From: JBBIJH01 sp037446075
GTDB taxonomy: Bacteria > Bacteroidota > Ignavibacteria > UBA10030 > JAHEZR01
Assembly: GCA_037446075.1 (NCBI GenBank)
Contig: JBBIJH010000079.1
Location: forward strand, 1-11,363
Length of the DNA: 11,363 nucleotides
Reading direction: 5' to 3'
Shown here: piece by piece, positions 6,091-11,363 of the stretch
Layout of the letters: every line of letters starts with the position of its first letter
How positions within the stretch are numbered: the stretch's first letter is position 1
Position numbers and translations under genes: made by a program
The notes under the pieces: model-generated
What the model saw: the letters and a program-made list of their open reading frames with translations, nothing else
Told to the model about the DNA's origin: nothing
Database searches by the model: none

Positions 6091-8212
6091 GACCAATCCC
6101 AAAGTGCAAAACACCGGTGGAGAAGGTCTCGCTCCAGAACCGCTTGCTCGAGAACCACGGCCTTCCCTCCTTCTCTCCCGGGTCGTAGAGCCGGAATCCA
6201 AAGTCGATGCGCACAGGCCCGAAGATCGTGTCGTATCGTATGCCAAAGCCAGAGGCAACTGCGAGTTGATCGAATCGAATGTTCCGGGGCTTTCCCCAGA
6301 TATTTCCGACGTCGAAGAAAAAAACCGTCCAGACGCCGCTTGGCTTGAAAACCCACCAGTCCTGCACGCCCTTGAGAATGTTGATTCTCGTTTCGAGGGT
6401 AGATTCAAGGATGGCGTTGCCTCCAAACTGGGGCCGATCGACTGCTCCAAGCTCCCGTGTCCTCCATCCGCGGACACTTCCGCTCCCCCCCGCAAAGAAC
6501 CGCCTGTTGATGGGAATGGGAAGGTCTCCCTGCTCCGCTTTCCTTTGAAAGCGGTAGCTCTCAGCAAAACCAGCCTTTAACTTTAGTGCGAGGATTGTGA
6601 ATCGGTGCTTCGAGAGGTCTTTGTACAGACGACCGTAGGCGCTGAGCTTGTAATACTGACTGAAAGGTAGATTCGAACCGAAGTTTTTGAAAAGCGCGGG
6701 TACCAGCCCTGCTTCCTCTGCGGAGATCGAAGCGAACCAGCCTGCAGAAGGGGAGAAAACATCATTCGTCACGTCTCGCTGCCATGTAGCGACAAAGATC
6801 GAGTTCAACTGCGGTCGTTGTTCTCCGACAAACTGTTTGGCACTTGCGCTGTCGAAGATCTCCACCGACATCCTTTCGAGACTCCAATCGAAGAGACCGA
6901 AGGTCTGCTCGGCGAACTGCGTACTGACCCCAACGCGGTTTCTGATGATGGACTGAAGATATGGCCTCTGTTTGTCGGCGATAAGCGAGAAGCTCCACGT
7001 CCCGCTCACCTTATTGGTGAACAGGTACGGTTGAAGCAGCTGCAAGGTGAGCTCTGCTCCTGCAACGAGCGAAGGCTGACGGAAGCCCGTAGCCGTAAAC
7101 ATCTTGAAGAAACTTATCCTTTGGATCGATTGGACACGAAACTGGGACTTGGCGGAGAAGTTTCGTGCGCTTCCAAAGAAATTCCTGTTGTTGTAACCAA
7201 GACCAAGCCCCAGGTTGAATGCGTTGTTGACGTCGTTCACGAACACTTCCGGAGTAAGCTCATGTTTGTCCCGTGGCTTCAGGAAAATAGATACAGGAAT
7301 AGTTCTTGTGGTATCTTCCGCAGACGGAAACCGAGCATCCACCTTGACCGTTTCAAAGATTCCGAGCCGAGAGAGGTTTCGTTCGCTCCGCAGCTTCCGC
7401 TCCAAGCTATACAGTTGACCGGGAGACAGATCGAGGTGGCGCATGACGACGTTCTGATCTATATCTTCCGGCCTTGTTTCTATCGGAACGATGGAGATCT
7501 CACGAACCCGGAATTGGCGCCTCGGCGTGATCCAGAAGACCACGACAACGTTGTTCGTCGAAAGTCTAAGAAGGACATTCGTGCTGTCAAGTGTCGCTTC
7601 AGAAAATCCTCGGTTGTAAAAGAGGTTGAGCACCCTCTGCTGTTCCCGCTGGAGGTTGCGAGCGTTGAATGCTGAACCTATTTTGAGAGTTCCCTCCGCC
7701 AGAATTTCATCACGAATCAGGGGGTCGAGAGTCTCCAAGCCATGATAACGCACGCTATCGATCAACGACTGAGGCCCTTCCTGGAAGATCAACTTCAAAT
7801 CTACTTCCCTCTTTGCTGAGTCAACCTCACTCACAGTGTCGATCTTCGCACTGAAAAAACCCTGATCCCGGTAGTATGCTCTCAAGTTTACCAAATCCTG
7901 TTCGAAAGTAGCAGGGTTGAAATACTGGCGCTGACTTCCCAGCCTCTCACTGATATGCTCAAAAAGGAAGATCGAGAGCTTCGAGGGGCTTTCTTTCGTG
8001 GTCATCACTGAGCGGAGGGCTCTATCGCTCACGGACTCGTTCCCTTCGAACTGAATTCGCTTGAGTTCGAATCGGATTTCCTCGGGTTCACGATCCTGTG
8101 CAGGCACACGTTGGAAGGAAACGACGAGGCTGAGACACATCAACAGCAAGATGGATGCGCACGTGCCGCCTTTTCGATCGGCGTTACGATTCGCTGTGTT
8201 GCTCTTTGCCAT
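6080..8212 (-). CDS. BamA/TamA (Omp85) family outer-membrane protein
   Basis: From the ATG at 8212 the protein has 710 residues. It starts with a signal peptide (basic region NADRKGG, hydrophobic ASILLLMCLSLVVSF, cleavage near VPAQ). A periplasmic part of about three POTRA-like repeats follows (IRFELKRIQFEGNESVSD; YRDQGFFSAKID; VRYHGLETLDPLIRDEIL; RQFRVREISIV). From about VFVNDVNNAFNLGLGLGYNN on is a 16-strand-type barrel, with the Omp85 loop-6 motif as VRGW in GGSGSVRGW, late-barrel blocks such as VFFFDVGNIWG and FGPVRIDFGFRL, and a C-terminal aromatic ending GIGHAF. Family members insert beta-barrel proteins into the outer membrane. VRGW instead of VRGF/Y and three rather than five POTRAs make TamA-like or FCB-specific paralogue status possible. 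An in-frame TTG at 8287 is rejected because the extension would encode the terminator hairpin. It overlaps holB by 11 bases. Confidence 0.93.
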   Translation of the reverse strand: MAKSNTANRNADRKGGTCASILLLMCLSLVVSFQRVPAQDREPEEIRFELKRIQFEGNESVSDRALRSVMTTKESPSKLSIFLFEHISERLGSQRQYFNPATFEQDLVNLRAYYRDQGFFSAKIDTVSEVDSAKREVDLKLIFQEGPQSLIDSVRYHGLETLDPLIRDEILAEGTLKIGSAFNARNLQREQQRVLNLFYNRGFSEATLDSTNVLLRLSTNNVVVVFWITPRRQFRVREISIVPIETRPEDIDQNVVMRHLDLSPGQLYSLERKLRSERNLSRLGIFETVKVDARFPSAEDTTRTIPVSIFLKPRDKHELTPEVFVNDVNNAFNLGLGLGYNNRNFFGSARNFSAKSQFRVQSIQRISFFKMFTATGFRQPSLVAGAELTLQLLQPYLFTNKVSGTWSFSLIADKQRPYLQSIIRNRVGVSTQFAEQTFGLFDWSLERMSVEIFDSASAKQFVGEQRPQLNSIFVATWQRDVTNDVFSPSAGWFASISAEEAGLVPALFKNFGSNLPFSQYYKLSAYGRLYKDLSKHRFTILALKLKAGFAESYRFQRKAEQGDLPIPINRRFFAGGSGSVRGWRTRELGAVDRPQFGGNAILESTLETRINILKGVQDWWVFKPSGVWTVFFFDVGNIWGKPRNIRFDQLAVASGFGIRYDTIFGPVRIDFGFRLYDPGEKEGRPWFSSKRFWSETFSTGVLHFGIGHAF

Positions 8213-8229
8213 CCAGTGGCTTTCAGAAT

Positions 8230-8255
8230 AAAAAAACCCAGCGCTTCTGCTGGGT
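8230..8255 (-). terminator. Rho-independent terminator between the M23/DUF2795 unit and the bamA-like gene
   Basis: On the minus strand ACCCAGC, a 6-base loop AGAAGC, and GCTGGGT form a perfect 7-bp stem followed by a run of T (8236-8231, then TATTC after the A at 8229). A second perfect small hairpin, GGTTC-AGCA-GAACC, lies directly upstream (8273-8260). It most simply ends the peptidase/DUF2795 transcript, but it lies only 17 bases before the bamA-like ATG, so it could act as an attenuator for the downstream operon. Confidence 0.85.
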
Positions 8256-8363
8256 CCGCGGTTCTGCTGAACCTTAAACGATGTCAAATTGACGAGAACG
8301 ATCCCTCCCCTTCAGTTTTTCACCTGAACCGGCTGTAGGAGCCCGTACTTCTCTGGACTGCGT
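8256..8363 (-). other. Intergenic leader upstream of the terminator; no clear promoter
   Basis: This stretch separates the DUF2795 stop from the terminator. It contains a small perfect hairpin (8260-8273) and a TTGACA (8287-8282), but no -10-like hexamer lies at a 16-18 base spacing from it. If the bamA-like operon has its own promoter it should lie here or further upstream, and its mRNA would then carry the terminator in its 5' leader. Confidence 0.4.
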
Positions 8364-8588
8364 TTAGTATTCGCTTTCATCCTCATAGAAGAAATCTTCA
8401 TCAGAAGGATAATCCGGCCAGATTTCTTCCATGCTCTCGTAAGGCTCATCCGTATCCTCGAGCTCCTGCAGATTCTCAATGACTTCAGGAGGAGCTCCTG
8501 TGCGGATCGCGTAGTCGATCAGCTCATCTTTCGTTGCTGGCCAAGGAGCGTCATCGAGATACGATGCAAGCTCTAAGGTCCAGATCAT
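8364..8588 (-). CDS. DUF2795-type small acidic protein, unknown function
   Basis: The 74-residue product matches, from memory, the DUF2795 pattern: WPATKDELIDYAIRTGAP (16-33), a predicted helical part with VIENLQELED, then the YESMEEIWPDYP and DFFYEDE tail common in FCB genomes. It is extremely acidic: 24 Asp/Glu against one Lys and one Arg. No signal peptide, Cys or membrane segment is present. The ATG at 8588 is preferred over the one at 8597 because AAAGGAG sits 9 bases before it but touches the upstream one. That ribosome binding site abuts and partly overlaps the stop region of the M23 peptidase gene, so the two are probably translationally coupled. The family has no established biochemical role that I know of. 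Its pairing with a cell-wall peptidase suggests, but does not show, a link to envelope growth. Confidence 0.87.
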   Translation of the reverse strand: MIWTLELASYLDDAPWPATKDELIDYAIRTGAPPEVIENLQELEDTDEPYESMEEIWPDYPSDEDFFYEDESEY

Positions 8589-8597
8589 CGGTACCAT

Positions 8598-8604
8598 CTC
8601 CTTT
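8598..8604 (-). promoter_or_regulatory. Ribosome binding site of the DUF2795 gene
   Basis: AAAGGAG on the minus strand, overlapping by one base the TGA stop (8606-8604) of the preceding peptidase gene. It is 9 bases before the ATG at 8588 and immediately adjacent to the ATG at 8597, so it selects the downstream start. Confidence 0.8.
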
Positions 8605-9557
8605 CATCTTTCGCCATCTGCAAGCGATGCAAGGGACTTCGTCGTTACTGGTTCTTCAAAGAAATAATTGATCGGATTCTGCTTCTCTCCGTTCAATCGG
8701 ACTTCGTAGTGTAGATGCGGTCCGCTCACTAACCCTGAACGGCCCGAGCGGGCAATCACGTCTCCGCGCTTCACTTTCTGGCCTTCCTTCACAAGAGCTT
8801 TCGACAGATGCGCGTAGAGGCTCTGGAAGCCAAAGCCATGATCGACCTCGATAGTGATCCCGTACCCCACGGTACGACCGACAAAGGTTACCACCCCATC
8901 ACCGGTGACGTGCACTGGCGTCCCCACATCATTTATAATATCGAGACCTTCATGAAACTTCTGAACTTGTAACACCGGGTGGTTGCGAGTCCCAAAGCTA
9001 TTGATTGCATAGAACCCCTCCATCGGTTTGATGGCAGGGATGTGACTGAAGAAAACTTTGTTGACTTCATACTTCTTATAGACCTCATCGTAGCTTTCAC
9101 GCTGCAACTTCACAGCCCTCTCCAGCTTCTCGAGTTTCATCGTCGTCGAGCGCAAGAGTTCGTTCACATCGCTCGAGACCAGGCCAAAACTGAAGCTTTC
9201 GCTGGAGCCGCCTGTGCCTACCCTTCTTGTGTCGTCGTCAACCGTGGGTAGGTCGACCGCGAGACGCAACTGATTATCCCTCTGGGCCAGTTCACCTATT
9301 GCGGATTCGACCTTTTGCAGCTGTGCACTCATCGACTGGAGTTGCTTCTTGAGCACCTCATTCTCCCGAGTAAGGGTTTCCACCTGATTGTATCCCAAGC
9401 CCAAAACATCCCTGAGCAAGTGATTAGTTCCAAGGATCACTGCAAAACTGAATACAAGCGATCCAAGGAAAATTCCGAAGAACTTCCTTTTGAAACCCTT
9501 GACTTCTTTTACCCCCAAGCCATCCGGCAGAACAAAATAGAGCTTCGGTTTCTTCAA
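8604..9557 (-). CDS. Membrane-anchored M23 (LytM-type) peptidoglycan metallopeptidase
   Basis: A 317-residue protein with a short basic cytoplasmic N-terminus (KEVKGFKRK), one transmembrane segment (about 26-44), a periplasmic coiled coil (about 57-100, leucine-rich heptads such as LTRENEVLKKQL; a second helix about 130-165), and a C-terminal LytM domain (about 180-300). Zinc ligands are seen as HEGLD (His202, Asp206) and in HLHYE (His281, His283); His250 in SLYAHLS is the usual active-site His, so the domain should be catalytically competent, unlike degenerate EnvC/NlpD factors. It would cut peptide cross-links in peptidoglycan. The start is TTG with AAAGG at a 7-base spacing; no in-frame ATG lies upstream before a stop. 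A strong promoter lies about 180 bases upstream. It is followed by, and coupled to, the DUF2795 gene. Its architecture resembles cell-shape or elongation peptidases of this family. Confidence 0.92.
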   Translation of the reverse strand: MKKPKLYFVLPDGLGVKEVKGFKRKFFGIFLGSLVFSFAVILGTNHLLRDVLGLGYNQVETLTRENEVLKKQLQSMSAQLQKVESAIGELAQRDNQLRLAVDLPTVDDDTRRVGTGGSSESFSFGLVSSDVNELLRSTTMKLEKLERAVKLQRESYDEVYKKYEVNKVFFSHIPAIKPMEGFYAINSFGTRNHPVLQVQKFHEGLDIINDVGTPVHVTGDGVVTFVGRTVGYGITIEVDHGFGFQSLYAHLSKALVKEGQKVKRGDVIARSGRSGLVSGPHLHYEVRLNGEKQNPINYFFEEPVTTKSLASLADGER

Positions 9558-9731
9558 ACTGCTGCCTTTCGTCGTGAGAGAATGGAGACTGGGAGAGAGA
9601 AACTACAGAGCAGGTAGCTCTTCATTCGGTGCTGCCGATCGTCAGCGTGTCAGCGTCTTCCCGACTTCGCCTGGCCCGACGGTGATAACCCTCCTACATC
9701 ATAACTCTAACCCACCCGTTTTTCAATCAGT
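9558..9731 (-). promoter_or_regulatory. Long 5' leader of the M23 peptidase transcript, possibly structured
   Basis: About 170 bases separate the predicted transcription start from the TTG start codon. The leader contains an AGGAGG (about 9692-9687) with no start codon at a usable distance, an 8-base direct repeat (9641-9656), a GCTG...CAGC hairpin around 9631-9646 and an AGAGC-TACCT-GCTCT hairpin (about 9606-9620). I do not recognise a known riboswitch class: the c-di-AMP, c-di-GMP and cobalamin cores I know are not seen. No coding potential of note was found in it. Confidence 0.35.
9565..9569 (-). promoter_or_regulatory. Ribosome binding site supporting the TTG start of the M23 gene
   Basis: AAAGG on the minus strand, seven bases before the TTG at 9557. 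There is no ATG, and no other in-frame start with a ribosome binding site, nearby. Confidence 0.55.
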
Positions 9732-9737
9732 TGCACG

Positions 9738-9766
9738 ATGATAAAAAATTATTCACTGTTTGTCAA
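9738..9766 (-). promoter_or_regulatory. Near-consensus sigma-70-type promoter for the M23/DUF2795 unit
   Basis: On the minus strand TTGACA (9766-9761), a 17-base spacer rich in A/T, and TATCAT (9743-9738). The -35 is perfect and the -10 has one mismatch to TATAAT. A/T tracts upstream of the -35 could act as an UP element. The start of transcription should be near 9731. It lies in the largest non-coding gap of the window (9558-9852), between hprK and the peptidase gene; no terminator for hprK was seen in that gap. Confidence 0.75.
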
Positions 9767-9852
9767 GCAGATTTTTCAAAACCAAGACTCATTTTTGAGA
9801 ATGCCTTCAGGCTCTCTTGCCAAGTACATGCAGAAGTTCCCCTGACCACCTA

Positions 9853-10866
9853 TTACTCGAAATCGTGCTCAAAATAATCAATTGCCCTCTCCCTCAGGCC
9901 CCTGTCCTTCTCAGTGATGACAGCCTCCAGCCTCTTCGATAATTCCCTCGCGGCGTCGTAGCCATAGTGCTTCAGTAAGTAGTTCAATGCGATCACCTCG
10001 ACGATCACTGTAATATTCTTTCCGGGAAAGATCGGGAGCTTGATGAGGGGGACCTCGACATCGAGGAGCTTAGTAACTTCGTTGTCGAGACCCGTCCGCG
10101 TGTACTCTTCTTCCTTCTTCCATTCCTGTAACTCCACCACGACCTCAACCCTTTTTTGATATCGGATCGCGCGAATGCCAAACATACTACGGATGTCAAT
10201 AAGCCCCAGACCTCGGATCTCCATGAAATGCTTTACAAGTTGAGTCCCCGCACCGATCAAAATGCCCTCGCCTTTCCGAGTGACCATCACGACATCATCA
10301 GCCACGAGGCGATGACCTCTTTCGACGAGGTCGAGCGCGACTTCACTCTTTCCAATCCCAGACCGTCCCGTGATCAGAACTCCGATCCCATAAACGTCAA
10401 CAAACGAACCATGGACGACCGTCTGTGGAGAGAACTGATCATCGAGGAAATCGCTGATGAAGTAGACAAGCTTTGTCGTCTCGAACGGTGTCTGGAAGAT
10501 CGGGACGTGATGGTTAGCGGCTAAGGTGAGGACCTCTTCATCGAGAGTGTTGTTGTTCGTGACGATGATACAAGGAAGCTCAAAAGTAAACAGAGTCTGA
10601 AATGCTTCCAGGCGCTTGGCAAGAGGAAGCGACTGAAGGTACTTGATTTCCGTATTCCCGAATATCTGAACACGATTGTACGTGAAGAGTTCTACGTAAC
10701 CAGCAAGCGCAAGTCCCGGACGATGGACGTTCTTGTCCGAAATCTCCTTGTCGAAACCGACTTCACCGTTCAACATCCTCAAGCGGAGGCGGTCTTTGTT
10801 GCTTTCATACAAAAAGCCAACGGTGATGCTCCGCTTTCGGATTTCCTTGCCTGACTCTGCATTCAT
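9853..10866 (-). CDS. hprK: HPr kinase/phosphorylase
   Basis: This bifunctional enzyme phosphorylates and dephosphorylates a serine of HPr or an HPr-like protein. The 337-residue product has an N-terminal DRTGG-like domain (about 1-140, e.g. LFTFELPCIIVTNNN) and a C-terminal kinase domain: VHGSFVDVYGIGVLI (151-165, His152), P-loop GRSGIGKS (167-174), VADD (188-191), the signature MEIRGLGLIDI (215-225) and FPGKNITVIVEV (280-291), which includes the C-terminal region needed for hexamer function. All key residues are present. GGGGAG lies 8 bases before the ATG. It follows hpf by 33 bases and is probably in the same operon. No ptsH, ptsI or rpoN gene is visible here, so its partner is unknown; in Gram-negative bacteria HprK often serves a regulatory NPr/HPr rather than sugar uptake. 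Confidence 0.96.
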   Translation of the reverse strand: MNAESGKEIRKRSITVGFLYESNKDRLRLRMLNGEVGFDKEISDKNVHRPGLALAGYVELFTYNRVQIFGNTEIKYLQSLPLAKRLEAFQTLFTFELPCIIVTNNNTLDEEVLTLAANHHVPIFQTPFETTKLVYFISDFLDDQFSPQTVVHGSFVDVYGIGVLITGRSGIGKSEVALDLVERGHRLVADDVVMVTRKGEGILIGAGTQLVKHFMEIRGLGLIDIRSMFGIRAIRYQKRVEVVVELQEWKKEEEYTRTGLDNEVTKLLDVEVPLIKLPIFPGKNITVIVEVIALNYLLKHYGYDAARELSKRLEAVITEKDRGLRERAIDYFEHDFE

Positions 10867-10899
10867 AGTGCACGCTCCCCAGCTGTCACCTTCCGAGCA

Positions 10900-11229
10900 T
10901 TAGCGCTTCGTTCGGTAACGACGCTGGATTTTGTATTTCTCACGAAGCTTCGCTTTGTATTTCTTTAGCCTTCCTTCAAGTTTCTCAAGCGCTGTGCTCA
11001 AGGCCCCTTTGAATTCCTCGGCCTGTGCCACGGCAGTTAAAGTGGATCGGTACACGTGCGCAACGATCTCCACTGTCTTTATGTGTCCTGGATTTTTCCC
11101 CTCACTCAGAATTACTTCACACCATAGGATCCCCCCGAAGTACCTCTCCAGCCTGGAGATTCTCTCGATTGTATGCTCTCTTAATGATCTCGGTGCTCGG
11201 AAGTGGCGTGCCGTGATGTTGATCTGCAT
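10900..11229 (-). CDS. hpf: Ribosome hibernation promoting factor, short form (HPF/RaiA family)
   Basis: A 109-residue protein of the S30AE/RaiA family, which binds the decoding region of the 30S subunit in stationary phase and inactivates ribosomes. Visible are the N-terminal strand MQINITARHF, the helix LREHTIERISRLERYF, the strands CEVILSE and KTVEIVAHVY, the second helix FKGALSTALEKLEGRLKKYK, and a strongly basic tail (REKYKIQRRYRTKR) that would contact rRNA. The length fits the short form; the C-terminal dimerisation domain of long HPF is absent, so 100S formation, if it occurs, would need another factor. GAAGG lies 10 bases before the ATG. It sits between the Xer-type gene (96-base gap) and hprK (33-base gap). 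Confidence 0.92.
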   Translation of the reverse strand: MQINITARHFRAPRSLREHTIERISRLERYFGGILWCEVILSEGKNPGHIKTVEIVAHVYRSTLTAVAQAEEFKGALSTALEKLEGRLKKYKAKLREKYKIQRRYRTKR

Positions 11230-11325
11230 GCCTTATACCCTTCACTGATCTTTTCTCTGACATGGTTCTGTCGATGTCACTCGACCTCTCCATCATTCCC
11301 TCTCCAGCCCTTACCCACACGAAAC

Positions 11326-11363
11326 CTATGCCTTCGGGTGAGCTTGGGCGTAGACCTTTTTCA
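11326..11363 (-). CDS. C-terminus of a tyrosine recombinase (XerC/XerD-like), partial
   Basis: The last 12 codons before a TAG (11328-11326) read through the right window edge and encode KKVYAQAHPKA. This is the characteristic C-terminal helix of Xer recombinases (L-x-x-V-Y-x-x-A-H-P-R/K), just after the catalytic Tyr region. Xer proteins resolve chromosome dimers at dif. Only the tail is visible, so XerC, XerD and a phage-type integrase cannot be told apart, though position beside hpf and hprK favours a housekeeping Xer. Confidence 0.7.
   Translation of the reverse strand, partial: KKVYAQAHPKA

Noticed and set aside
6091..6567. In-frame upstream extension of holB by 159 codons
   Set aside because: It lies wholly inside the bamA-like coding frame on the same strand and has low-complexity Ser/Arg/Gly-rich translation with no resemblance to delta-prime; family proteins start near the ATG at 6090.
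6818..7675. Plus-strand frame of 285 codons antisense to the bamA-like gene
   Set aside because: It has no recognisable domain or ribosome binding site, while the opposite strand has clear Omp85 features throughout.
8213..8287. TTG at 8287 as the bamA-like start
   Set aside because: The extra 25 residues would be encoded by the terminator hairpin and T-tract, and they precede an otherwise normal signal peptide starting at 8212.
8282..8287. TTGACA as a -35 element for the bamA-like operon
   Set aside because: No acceptable -10 hexamer lies 16-18 bases downstream; that position falls in the small GGTTC hairpin.
9692..9705. ATGATGTAG minimal open frame and AGGAGG in the M23 leader as a leader peptide
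   Set aside because: The ATG codons have no ribosome binding site and meet a stop at once, and the AGGAGG has no start codon within 5-13 bases.
11261..11284. GTCGA...TCGAC hairpin between the Xer tail and hpf as a terminator
   Set aside because: The stem is only five pairs and no T-run follows, so there is no support for intrinsic termination.

Overview
The window reads as a stretch of core chromosome from a Gram-negative bacterium of the FCB superphylum (Bacteroidota/Chlorobi/Ignavibacteria side), probably from a draft or metagenome assembly because an 86-base run of N lies inside one gene. Four things point to that group: an Omp85/BamA-type protein ending in a GIGHAF-like C-terminus, a clamp-loader delta-prime whose P-loop has lost its lysine, a MetRS with the FCB-like VPANEFLN and FQARNNNELADVLGNFVNR blocks, and a small acidic DUF2795-type protein. 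Every supported gene is on the minus strand, so transcription runs from right to left. No mobile elements, CRISPR arrays, rRNA or tRNA genes were seen.

Right part (11363 to about 9853). The last codons of a probable Xer tyrosine recombinase are followed by a short hibernation promoting factor (hpf) and HPr kinase/phosphorylase (hprK). These probably form a transcription unit for chromosome dimer resolution, stationary-phase ribosome protection and carbon/nitrogen signalling.

Middle right (9852 to about 8230). A near-consensus sigma-70-type promoter (TTGACA, 17 bases, TATCAT) starts a unit with a leader of about 170 nt, a membrane-anchored M23 (LytM) peptidoglycan peptidase and the DUF2795 protein. 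It ends at a clear rho-independent terminator.

Middle left (8212 to 483). A tightly packed run follows: BamA/TamA-family outer-membrane protein, holB (DNA polymerase III delta-prime), metG (methionyl-tRNA synthetase), a Glu/Leu-type dehydrogenase, a small Cys/His protein, and an outer-membrane beta-barrel resembling the lipid A oxidase LpxQ. Genes overlap or nearly abut at several junctions (11 nt bamA/holB, 47 nt holB/metG, 6 nt gap before the LpxQ-like gene). The terminator sits only 17 nt upstream of the bamA start, so this unit must either read through it or use it as an attenuator.

Left edge. A lipoprotein gene enters from position 364 and runs off the window; it may have its own promoter.

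Most of the window is ordinary housekeeping sequence and I do not see an unmistakable new system. The leads most worth following are the LpxQ-like barrel outside its known rhizobial setting, the terminator placed directly before bamA, the DUF2795 protein coupled to a cell-wall peptidase, the long structured leader of that peptidase gene, and the small Cys/His protein.
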